Shown here piece after piece: positions 1-4,748 of a DNA stretch of 6,079 nucleotides. The DNA is taken from NCBI GenBank assembly GCA_902773165.1, contig CACYDO010000055.1, positions 1 through 6,079 on the forward strand. The letters run 5' to 3'. Within the stretch, counting starts at the first letter, position 1. The number at the start of each line of letters is the position of its first letter. A model generated the notes under the pieces. That model was given only the letters and a program-made list of their open reading frames with translations, made no database searches and was not told the DNA's origin. A program made the translations under genes and the position numbers. This stretch comes from an uncultured Ruminococcus sp. (GTDB lineage: Bacteria > Bacillota > Clostridia > Oscillospirales > Acutalibacteraceae).

Positions 1-36
1 CTTTTGAATGCAAATTTAACCAATTGTTTATTCCTT

Positions 37-51
37 GCGGCGTGTCGCCGC
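37..51. repeat. Perfect 6-bp GC inverted repeat (3-nt loop)
   Basis: GCGGCG (37-42), loop TGT, CGCCGC (46-51). It would form a compact hairpin in RNA from either strand. No T-run follows on either strand, so it is not a standard intrinsic terminator. Its role is unknown. Confidence 0.5.
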
Positions 52-153
52 TGACTGTTCCGATTGTGCATTATTGCAGAGGAAATTGGTCTCCGTGTTT
101 TGAAATTAATTAATGCGGCAATTCTTTATGGATAATTTATTTTTGCTTCCGAG

Positions 154-177
154 GGGTGCAGTGACCGGAATGCACCC
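154..177. repeat. Perfect 7-bp inverted repeat (10-nt loop)
   Basis: GGGTGCA (154-160) and TGCACCC (171-177) are exact reverse complements, and a G-T pair (153/178) could extend the stem. A T-containing but interrupted stretch follows on the plus strand (about 184-215). It could be a poor intrinsic terminator of a gene to the left or an operator-like site. The sequence does not decide between these. Confidence 0.45.
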
Positions 178-222
178 TGCAATCTGTTTTGAAAAAACTA
201 TTTTTAATGCTCGGAAAAATTA

Positions 223-250
223 TTGCTTAACTAAGGCAACTCAATAGAAT
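223..250 (+). promoter_or_regulatory. Weak sigma-A promoter candidate for the metallopeptidase gene
   Basis: TTGCTT (223-228), a 16-nt spacer, and TAGAAT (245-250). The -10 matches five of six consensus bases, but the -35 matches only three. It lies about 70 nt before the start codon at 321. This is the best candidate in the region, and chance occurrence in AT-rich DNA is quite possible. Confidence 0.3.
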
Positions 251-320
251 ATTCCAATGACGTTTACTATGAATATATATTTGTGCAGATCGAGTTTGGT
301 TTCGGATAAGAGGTAAGAAT

Positions 321-725
321 ATGAGATCGTATTCCGAAGTAGAAAAAATGCTTGATAAGATCGTTGACGATACGCCGCAGGAGCTTTACAGGGAGCTTTC
401 AGGCGGAGTTATCCTCTCGGAAGGCTTCAAGCTTCATTCGGGCAGCCTTCCTCGGAATCCGCTGTTCGTTCTGGGAGAGTATCACCACGATATGACAGGG
501 CGGTATATCGTCATTTATTTTGGTTCGTTCAATATCGTTTACGGTCATCTTCCCGACGCGGAGTTTTATGAGAAGCTTCGCCACACCTTTGCTCACGAAA
601 TGCGTCATCATATGGAGCAGCTTTCCGGTATAAGAGATCTTGACCGATTTGATGAGGAACGGTACAGAAGGTATATTTCCGGGGAGGATATTGCAGGATT
701 TCATGAGCCGGAGATACTATCGTAA
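321..725 (+). CDS. Zincin-like metallopeptidase family protein
   Basis: Small 134-residue protein resembling the Firmicute 'metallopeptidase family' (zincin_1-like) proteins. What is seen: an HExxH zinc-binding motif, HEMRHH, at about residues 92-97 in the context TFAHEMRHHMEQLSG. Before it lie the family-typical segments LGEYHHDMTGRYIVIYFGSF (51-70) and an acidic helix. After it comes an acidic stretch (IRDLDRFDEER) that could supply a third metal ligand or close the active site. No signal peptide or membrane segment is visible, so it is probably cytoplasmic. The ATG at 321 is preceded by AAGAGG (308-313) with 7-nt spacing. The gene appears monocistronic. The next gene, murA, has its own promoter more than 75 nt downstream. 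The physiological substrate is unknown, as for most of the family, and proteolysis itself is inferred from the motif. Confidence 0.85.
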   Translation: MRSYSEVEKMLDKIVDDTPQELYRELSGGVILSEGFKLHSGSLPRNPLFVLGEYHHDMTGRYIVIYFGSFNIVYGHLPDAEFYEKLRHTFAHEMRHHMEQLSGIRDLDRFDEERYRRYISGEDIAGFHEPEILS

Positions 726-851
726 TGATAACAGAATTTTATGGAGAGTTGTCCGGAAAAATAGTGGAATTGATATTTTTTACTAAGTTTTCGTTCGTAT
801 ATTGACTTTTTCGCGAAATTGTATTATTATCAGTAATGAAGAATTTTATGG
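722..851. repeat. Split direct repeat around the murA promoter
   Basis: Copy 1 is GTAATGA (722-728) + TAAC + AGAATTTTATGG (733-744). Copy 2 is GTAATGAAGAATTTTATGG, contiguous at 833-851. All 19 bases of copy 2 occur in copy 1 in the same order, interrupted by one 4-base insertion. Copy 1 spans the stop codon of the metallopeptidase gene. Copy 2 covers the predicted murA transcription start and the first two bases of the terminator stem. It may be an old local duplication or a pair of protein-binding sites. Confidence 0.5.
802..830 (+). promoter_or_regulatory. Sigma-A promoter upstream of murA
   Basis: TTGACT (802-807, five of six matches to TTGACA), a 17-nt spacer, and TATTAT (825-830, five of six matches to TATAAT). 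This is the best vegetative promoter on the plus strand of the window. Transcription should start near 836-838, leaving a leader of about 220 nt before the murA start codon. An intrinsic terminator follows almost at once. Confidence 0.75.
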
Positions 852-885
852 TAAGTGTGGCTAATGCCGCACTTACCCGATTTTT
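850..885 (+). terminator. Intrinsic terminator in the murA leader
   Basis: GGTAAGTG (850-857) pairs with CACTTACC (870-877). The stem continues through a T-G pair and GGC/GCC to a TAAT tetraloop (862-865), 12 pairs in all. Three bases later comes TTTTT (881-885). It begins only about 13 nt after the start predicted for the 802-830 promoter, so it either attenuates murA or produces a short RNA of about 50 nt. It could also terminate read-through from the metallopeptidase gene. Confidence 0.7.
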
Positions 886-996
886 CGCTAAAAATAAGGG
901 AAAAGTATTATTGCATTTGGTTTTCAACGAAAAGAAAAGTGATGAGTTTATGACCGGGATCAGCCGCAAATGAGCTGCTTCGTGGTCGATCATAAG

Positions 997-1015
997 ATCA
1001 TTATCGGATAATGAT
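997..1015. repeat. Perfect 9-bp-arm palindrome before murA
   Basis: ATCATTATC (997-1005), a central G (1006), and GATAATGAT (1007-1015) form a 19-bp palindrome with no mismatch. It is about 40 nt before the murA start codon. It could be a dimeric repressor operator or, as RNA, a hairpin. The half-sites resemble the GATAAT units of Fur boxes but in the opposite (diverging) order, so I do not call a Fur box. An overlapping alternative stem (CGAT 987-990 with ATCG 1003-1006) would compete with it in RNA. Confidence 0.5.
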
Positions 1016-1043
1016 AGGACGAACGCAGCGAGCGTTTCCGATT

Positions 1044-1047
1044 GGAG
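1044..1047 (+). promoter_or_regulatory. Ribosome binding site that sets the murA start
   Basis: GGAG (1044-1047) in the context ATTGGAGTG lies 9 nt before a TTG at 1057. The in-frame TTG at 1042 overlaps this site and has no ribosome binding site of its own. Starting at 1057 gives MDKFVINGG, which matches the normal MurA N-terminus. Confidence 0.75.
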
Positions 1048-1056
1048 TGTGCCATA

Positions 1057-2352
1057 TTGGATAAATTTGTAATAAACGGAGGACATAAGCTGTACGGCAC
1101 TGTGAATATCAGCGGCGCGAAGAATGCAGCCGTTGCGATCATTCCTGCCGTTGTGCTTTGTGATGAGCCGTGTATTGTGGAAAACCTGCCTAAGATCAGG
1201 GACGTTAACATTATTCTCGAAATATTAAAAACGATGGGCGCAAAGGTAACGAGAATTGCCGGCGACAGCGCCAGAGTGAAGATAGACCCGCGCGGCATAA
1301 AAAGCAGCCGCGTTACCTGCGAAAGACTTGTCGGCGATATGAGAGCATCTTATTACCTTCTCGGCGCTCTTCTCGGAAAATTCGGTAGCGCCGTTGTTCC
1401 TGCTTCGGGCGGCTGCAGTTTCTGCGACAGACCTATCGACCTGCATATCAAGGCGTTCAGACTTCTCGGTGCGAAATGTAACCTTCTGCCGGATAGGGTA
1501 GAGCTTACAAGCGAGAATTTGCAGGGCAGAAATATTGACTTTGACGTTGTTTCCGTAGGCGCTACGATGAACGCTATGCTTGCTGCTGTCAGAGCTCCCG
1601 GAAAAACCGTTATTGCGCGCGCTGCTAAAGAACCGCATATCGTTGATCTTGCGAATTTCCTTAACTCGATGGGCGCTAACGTAAGGGGTGCAGGTACGGA
1701 CGTTATCAAGATCAAGGGAGTAGAAAAGCTCCACGGCTGCACATACTCCATTATTCCCGATCAGATCGAAGCCGGTACGTATATGACGGCGGTTGCTGCC
1801 GCAGGCGGTGACGTTAAAATAAAAGGCGTTATCCCCGAGCATCTGGAGTCGATAACAACGAAGCTCAGAGATACAGGCGCGACAGTCGAGGAGTTCGACG
1901 AAATGGTTCGCGTGATAAGAGAGGAGCCGCTTTACGGCTGCAATGTAAAAACTTCTCCTCACCCCGGTTTCCCGACCGATATGCAGCCGCAGTTTGTTGC
2001 ACTTCTTTCGGCTGCTGAGGGCAAGAGTAAGGTCATTGAAGCCGTTTGGGAAACTCGCTTCTCCTACGTTCCGCAGCTGCGCAAAATGGGCGCAGATATC
2101 ATTATAGAAAACGGAAACACCGTTCACGTTGACGGCACTGACCGTCTTCATGGCGCTAAGGTAAGAGCGCTTGACCTGCGTGCAGGCGCGGCAATGATCG
2201 TTGCGGCTCTCGGTGCTGAGGGCACAACGGAAATATCCGATATCCGATATATCGAAAGAGGTTACGAAAAGGTGATCGAAAAGCTCACTGCTCTTGGTGC
2301 GGATATCAGAAGAGTAACGTATGTAGAATCGCAGGAAGACGTTGACTTGTGA
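1057..2352 (+). CDS. murA: UDP-N-acetylglucosamine 1-carboxyvinyltransferase
   Basis: Cytoplasmic enzyme that transfers enolpyruvate from phosphoenolpyruvate to UDP-GlcNAc, the first committed step of peptidoglycan synthesis. The protein is 431 residues, usual for the family. Visible landmarks: the N-terminal SGAKNAA motif (19-25) with the conserved Lys22/Asn23 pair; the active-site loop ASGGCSFCDRPIDLH with the catalytic cysteine at about Cys120; FPTDMQPQ with the catalytic aspartate at about 308; and the C-terminal DLRAGAAMIVAAL segment (373-385). The two-lobed EPSP-synthase-like fold is expected from the family. Having cysteine rather than aspartate in the loop predicts fosfomycin sensitivity at the target level. 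The start is TTG at 1057, chosen by the ribosome binding site and by homologous N-termini; the open frame extends to TTG 1042. Many Firmicutes have two murA paralogues, and the sequence does not show which one this is. Transcription probably comes from 802-830 and ends at 2380-2411. Confidence 0.96.
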   Translation: MDKFVINGGHKLYGTVNISGAKNAAVAIIPAVVLCDEPCIVENLPKIRDVNIILEILKTMGAKVTRIAGDSARVKIDPRGIKSSRVTCERLVGDMRASYYLLGALLGKFGSAVVPASGGCSFCDRPIDLHIKAFRLLGAKCNLLPDRVELTSENLQGRNIDFDVVSVGATMNAMLAAVRAPGKTVIARAAKEPHIVDLANFLNSMGANVRGAGTDVIKIKGVEKLHGCTYSIIPDQIEAGTYMTAVAAAGGDVKIKGVIPEHLESITTKLRDTGATVEEFDEMVRVIREEPLYGCNVKTSPHPGFPTDMQPQFVALLSAAEGKSKVIEAVWETRFSYVPQLRKMGADIIIENGNTVHVDGTDRLHGAKVRALDLRAGAAMIVAALGAEGTTEISDIRYIERGYEKVIEKLTALGADIRRVTYVESQEDVDL

Positions 2353-2379
2353 TTGTATAAGGGAATATTTTTGAAAGAG

Positions 2380-2411
2380 TCCGCCGTAGTTGTCTGCGGC
2401 GGAAGTTTTTT
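2380..2411 (+). terminator. Strong intrinsic terminator after murA
   Basis: TCCGCCGTAG (2380-2389) pairs with CTGCGGCGGA (2394-2403), ten pairs with one T-G, around a TTGT loop. After AG it is followed by TTTTTT (2406-2411). It lies 27 nt after the murA stop codon and only 21 nt before the walJ start codon, and there is no room for a promoter between them. walJ must therefore depend on read-through or on a promoter upstream of this hairpin. Confidence 0.88.
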
Positions 2412-2415
2412 ATAA

Positions 2416-2421
2416 AAGGGG
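2416..2421 (+). promoter_or_regulatory. Ribosome binding site that sets the walJ start
   Basis: AAGGGG (2416-2421) is 11 nt before ATG 2433 but only 2 nt before the in-frame TTG at 2424. That spacing makes the ATG the likely start and removes three residues from the longest open frame. Confidence 0.65.
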
Positions 2422-2432
2422 TATTGTTTGTT

Positions 2433-3221
2433 ATGGCGAAGGTAGTTCCACTTTTCAGCGGAAGCTCTGGCAACTGTTGGTATGTTTCAAACGGAGGCAG
2501 CGGCATTCTGATTGACGCAGGGCGCAGCGCAAAGCAGATAACCTGTGCGCTTGAAGATAACGGAATAAGTATTGGCTCGATCGAAGCGATATTCGTTACG
2601 CATGAGCATTCCGATCACGTAAAGGGACTGCGCGTTTTTGCCAATAGGCATAAGCTGCCCGTTTATATGAGTCAGGGTACGATGAACGCGCTGTACGCAG
2701 GTAATTACGCCGACGAAAAAACGCGCTGCTTCGTTATAGGAAACGAAGGGGTAGACCTGTCTTCAATGCACGTAGACAGATTCCCTATATCGCACGATTG
2801 CGCAGAGGGGATAGGATTCAGAGTTGATATGGGAGGCAAAGCGTATGCGCTCGCTACCGACCTCGGATATATCTCCGATGAAGTAGAAAAAGCACTGACA
2901 GGCTGCGACGTCGTAACGATAGAATCTAATCACGATGTGAATATGCTGCGTATGGGGCCGTATCCCTACATACTTAAAAGACGCATTATGTCCGATAAGG
3001 GTCATTTGTCAAACGAAGCATGCTCGGGGCTTTTGCCTGAGCTTGTAAGAAGAGGCACGAAGCGGTTTATTCTCGCTCACCTGAGCCGCGAAAACAATAT
3101 GCCGGAGATTGCTTACCGCGAATCGCTCAACGAGCTTAACGCGAACAACATGGAGCTGATGAGCGATTTTACGCTCAACGTTGCCCCCGATGCCCCCGAC
3201 GGAACGGCGGTGATATTCTGA
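2433..3221 (+). CDS. walJ: MBL-fold metallohydrolase, WalJ/YycJ family
   Basis: A 262-residue cytoplasmic metallo-beta-lactamase-fold protein of the YycJ/WalJ type. The N-terminus (MAKVVPLFSGSSGN) matches the 'SGSxGN' opening of the family. The metal-binding motif THEHSDH is at 56-62 (His57, His59, Asp61, His62). Further probable ligands are in ISHD (119-122), ATDLG (141-145) and the C-terminal LAHLSRENN (214-222). Family knowledge: YycJ proteins are probable nucleases linked to mutation avoidance and DNA repair in bacilli. In many Firmicutes the gene sits in the walRK two-component operon, which is not in this window. The stop codon is 1 nt from the rlmH start, so the two genes are almost certainly co-transcribed. 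The exact enzymatic activity here is inferred. Confidence 0.9.
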   Translation: MAKVVPLFSGSSGNCWYVSNGGSGILIDAGRSAKQITCALEDNGISIGSIEAIFVTHEHSDHVKGLRVFANRHKLPVYMSQGTMNALYAGNYADEKTRCFVIGNEGVDLSSMHVDRFPISHDCAEGIGFRVDMGGKAYALATDLGYISDEVEKALTGCDVVTIESNHDVNMLRMGPYPYILKRRIMSDKGHLSNEACSGLLPELVRRGTKRFILAHLSRENNMPEIAYRESLNELNANNMELMSDFTLNVAPDAPDGTAVIF

Positions 3222-3222
3222 T

Positions 3223-3705
3223 ATGCTGAGAGTAAATATTATCTGCATAGGCAAGCTGAAGGAAAAATATTTAAAGGACGCCGTTTCGGAATACTCAAAG
3301 CGCTTGCAGGCGTTCTGCAAATTTTCCGTGATCGAGCTGGACGAGGAGAAAACGAACTCCGACCCGAACGCAGCAATAATAAGCTCGATACTTGACGCCG
3401 AGGGGAAGAGGATACTCTCAAAAATCGACCGCAGCGATCTCGTTATAGCCATGTGCATAGAGGAAAAACAGCTTTCGTCGGAGAAGCTTGCGCGGTACAT
3501 ATCCGACTGCACCGTAAACGGAACAAGCACGATAGACGTAGTTATCGGCGGCAGCTGGGGGCTGTCGGACGAAGTGAAGCGCCGCGCAGATATGCGGTTG
3601 TCGATGTCGGAAATGACGTTTCCCCATCAGCTTGCGAGGGTAATGGTCTGTGAGCAGATCTATCGGGCGTTTTCGATAATTGCAGGGACGAAGTATCATA
3701 AATAA
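3223..3705 (+). CDS. rlmH: 23S rRNA (pseudouridine1915-N3)-methyltransferase
   Basis: SPOUT-class SAM-dependent methyltransferase that modifies pseudouridine 1915 in helix 69 of 23S rRNA (E. coli numbering). The 160-residue length is close to the E. coli protein (155). Landmarks: MLRVNIICIGKLKEKYLKDA at the N-terminus, typical of Firmicute members; the SAM-binding knot segments VIGGSWGLS (107-115) and MTFPHQLARVMVCEQIYRAF (131-150); and the conserved C-terminal YHK (158-160), needed for substrate recognition in the family. The start codon lies 1 nt after the walJ stop, with GGTGA (3209-3213) inside walJ as ribosome binding site, so translational coupling is likely. The 3' end matches the sequence used as the SCC attachment site in staphylococcal rlmH (orfX). 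The gene converges on the minus-strand helicase-loader gene. Confidence 0.96.
   Translation: MLRVNIICIGKLKEKYLKDAVSEYSKRLQAFCKFSVIELDEEKTNSDPNAAIISSILDAEGKRILSKIDRSDLVIAMCIEEKQLSSEKLARYISDCTVNGTSTIDVVIGGSWGLSDEVKRRADMRLSMSEMTFPHQLARVMVCEQIYRAFSIIAGTKYHK
3690..3705 (+). other. SCC-attB-like sequence at the rlmH 3' end
   Basis: GAAGTATCATAAATAA (3690-3705) encodes the final YHK and stop codon of RlmH. It closely resembles the attachment core used by staphylococcal cassette chromosome recombinases (GAAGC-TATCATAA-type). The resemblance follows from protein conservation, and no ccr recombinase gene or second att copy is seen in the window. I therefore mark it as a potential, unoccupied site only. 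Confidence 0.3.
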
Positions 3706-3719
3706 AGTAAAAAAGTCAA

Positions 3720-3755
3720 AGCAGACCCCGTCAACGGAAGTCTGCTCTTTTTTTT
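3720..3755 (+). terminator. Convergent terminator of rlmH and the loader gene
   Basis: AGCAGAC (3720-3726) pairs with GTCTGCT (3740-3746), with an inner CCG/CGG stem around TCAA. Eight T residues (3748-3755) follow on the plus strand, giving a strong terminator for walJ-rlmH. On the minus strand the same hairpin is followed by TTTGACTTTTTT, so it probably serves both directions. The stop codon of the minus-strand gene (3731-3733) lies in the loop, and its last codons form one arm. Confidence 0.85.
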
Positions 3756-4723
3756 GCTATTCTTATGTCATCGCCAATAAATGTAAAATGAATATGCTCG
3801 CCGATAACGCGGGAAATCAGTCTGTCGGAGTATTCTCTTTGAAGCTCCGGTATGCTCAGATTAGTGTTGATTATCGTTGCCTTGTCACGCGCAAGCCGCG
3901 CGTTAAGTAAATTGTAAACCGCCGAGCGCGTAAACGCTTTGGAATATTCAGTTCCTAAATCGTCAAGTATGAGCAGGTCGCATTGCTCCAGTCTGTCAAG
4001 TACAGCTCCGTCACTATCGCGCGAGAACGTTTCCTTTTCGATCGCCGCAAGCAGATCGGGCGCAGAGCCGTATATCACGCCGAATCCGAGATCGGTCACG
4101 CGCCCGGCTATTGCAAGCGACAGATGAGTTTTTCCTAATCCCGTATTTCCCATCATTAAAATGGATTTGCTGGATCTGCTGAAATTTTCCGCGTAGTTCT
4201 TGCAGAATGAAAGTATTTTCTCCATTCTTCTGCGCGGTATGTTTCCGTTAGGATCGGGAGTGTTCTGATACCAGTCTAAGCTGAACGTCTCAAAACGAGA
4301 GTTGTCGAGCGAAAGCGGCGATCTTTCGTTTAGCTCGCTGTATGCAATGTCGCGCAGCAGCTTCTTCATGCACGTACACATGCGGCCGTCTATGTACCCT
4401 TTGTCGCGGCAGGCTGCACATAAATAACGCTCCTCAAGATCTTCGGGCGTGTAGCCGCGGCTTTGCAGAAGTGTTCTCATCTCCTGCTGAATTTTTAAAT
4501 TTTCGTCGCGCAGCTTCATAAGCTCGGTCTTCGTATCGCCTCCTGCAAACACAGCGCGCGCCGCAGCAACGCCCGTGTGCGTGAGCTTTTGTTCAAGCTC
4601 TCGGACGGAAGGCAGTTCCTCGTAAATACGTGCGCGGCGGTTCTCTGCGTCAATGAACGCGCGGTGACGGCGGCGGCTCAGCTCGGAATTGGCTTTGTCG
4701 TAGATCTCTTTGCTATACCCCAT
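3731..4723 (-). CDS. dnaC: AAA+ helicase loader, DnaC/DnaI-like
   Basis: A 330-residue ATPase of the DnaC/DnaI family, which loads the replicative helicase onto DNA. The N-terminal part (1-95) is charged and helical, likely the helicase-binding region. A cysteine cluster, YLCAACRDKGYIDGRMCTC (Cys102, 105, 116, 118), probably binds zinc, as in Bacillus DnaI. The AAA+ domain follows: Walker A GNTGLGKTH (192-200), Walker B LLILDDLG (250-257), sensor-1 region INTNL (285-289), and SDRLISRV (299-306) with arginines Arg301/Arg305 suited to arginine-finger or sensor roles. The ATG at 4723 has AGGAGA (4736-4731) with 7-nt spacing. It starts 25 nt after the dnaD-like gene ends, so both form one operon. 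IstB-type transposition ATPases share this fold, but the cysteine cluster, the DnaD neighbour and the absence of a transposase favour a replication role. The symbol dnaC follows E. coli usage; in Bacillus the equivalent is dnaI. Confidence 0.9.
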   Translation of the reverse strand: MGYSKEIYDKANSELSRRRHRAFIDAENRRARIYEELPSVRELEQKLTHTGVAAARAVFAGGDTKTELMKLRDENLKIQQEMRTLLQSRGYTPEDLEERYLCAACRDKGYIDGRMCTCMKKLLRDIAYSELNERSPLSLDNSRFETFSLDWYQNTPDPNGNIPRRRMEKILSFCKNYAENFSRSSKSILMMGNTGLGKTHLSLAIAGRVTDLGFGVIYGSAPDLLAAIEKETFSRDSDGAVLDRLEQCDLLILDDLGTEYSKAFTRSAVYNLLNARLARDKATIINTNLSIPELQREYSDRLISRVIGEHIHFTFIGDDIRIAKKRADFR

Positions 4724-4748
4724 TTATAATTCTCCTTTTGCGGTCATA

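Larger units (their letters stand above)
1..320. other. AT-rich intergenic stretch, no convincing gene
   Basis: No gene can be supported here. The stretch is clearly more AT-rich than the genes to its right. It contains two short perfect inverted repeats (37-51 and 154-177), a weak promoter candidate (223-250), and two short open frames without ribosome binding sites: one open from the left edge to a TAA at 111-113, and one of 44 codons at 113-247. I do not recognise either peptide. It probably holds the 3' flank of a gene outside the window plus the promoter region of the metallopeptidase gene that starts at 321. Confidence 0.6.
726..1056 (+). other. Long murA 5' region: promoter, terminator, palindrome
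   Basis: About 330 nt separate the metallopeptidase stop codon and the murA start. In order they hold: copy 1 of a split direct repeat (its end), a sigma-A promoter (802-830), an intrinsic terminator (850-885), a purine-rich leader, a 19-bp palindrome (997-1015), a short hairpin AACGC/GCGTT (1022-1036) and the murA ribosome binding site. A 45-codon frame (836-973) starts at the expected transcription start but has no ribosome binding site. I do not recognise a known riboswitch class or T-box in the leader. Confidence 0.6.

Noticed and set aside
3..113. Frame open from the left edge to TAA 111-113 (36 codons, four cysteines), possibly the end of a gene
   Set aside because: It is too short to judge, has an AT-rich composition unlike the genes here, and matches no family I recognise. 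An open run of this length is expected by chance fairly often.
113..247. 44-codon frame starting MRQFFMDN, whose ATG overlaps the preceding TAA (TAATG)
   Set aside because: No ribosome binding site, no recognisable motif, and the 154-177 inverted repeat falls inside it. The stop-start overlap is interesting only if the upstream frame is a real gene.
247..275. Sigma-E-like -35 (GAATATT, 247-253) before the metallopeptidase gene
   Set aside because: The sequence 14 nt later (TATGAATA) does not fit the CATACAnT -10, and shifting the spacer does not help. It also does not fit sigma-G or sigma-K patterns.
836..973. 45-codon frame (MKNFMVSVANAAL...) beginning at the predicted transcription start of the murA promoter
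   Set aside because: It has no ribosome binding site and would have to be leaderless. Its codons run through a strong terminator stem. It is most likely a chance frame, though conservation in relatives would reopen the question.
997..1015. Fur box in the murA leader
   Set aside because: The GATAAT-type half-sites are in the opposite orientation to the Fur consensus, and murA is not a typical iron-regulated gene.
739..1086. 115-residue minus-strand frame across the murA leader
   Set aside because: It lies opposite the promoter, terminator and murA start, has no good ribosome binding site, and shows no recognisable domain.
1225..2151. 308-residue minus-strand frame inside murA
   Set aside because: It is a shadow of murA, whose protein is unmistakable. 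The minus-strand product has no family features.
3731..4723. IstB-type transposition ATPase of an insertion sequence
   Set aside because: There is no istA transposase and no terminal inverted repeats. The cysteine cluster and adjacent DnaD-domain gene fit a helicase loader.
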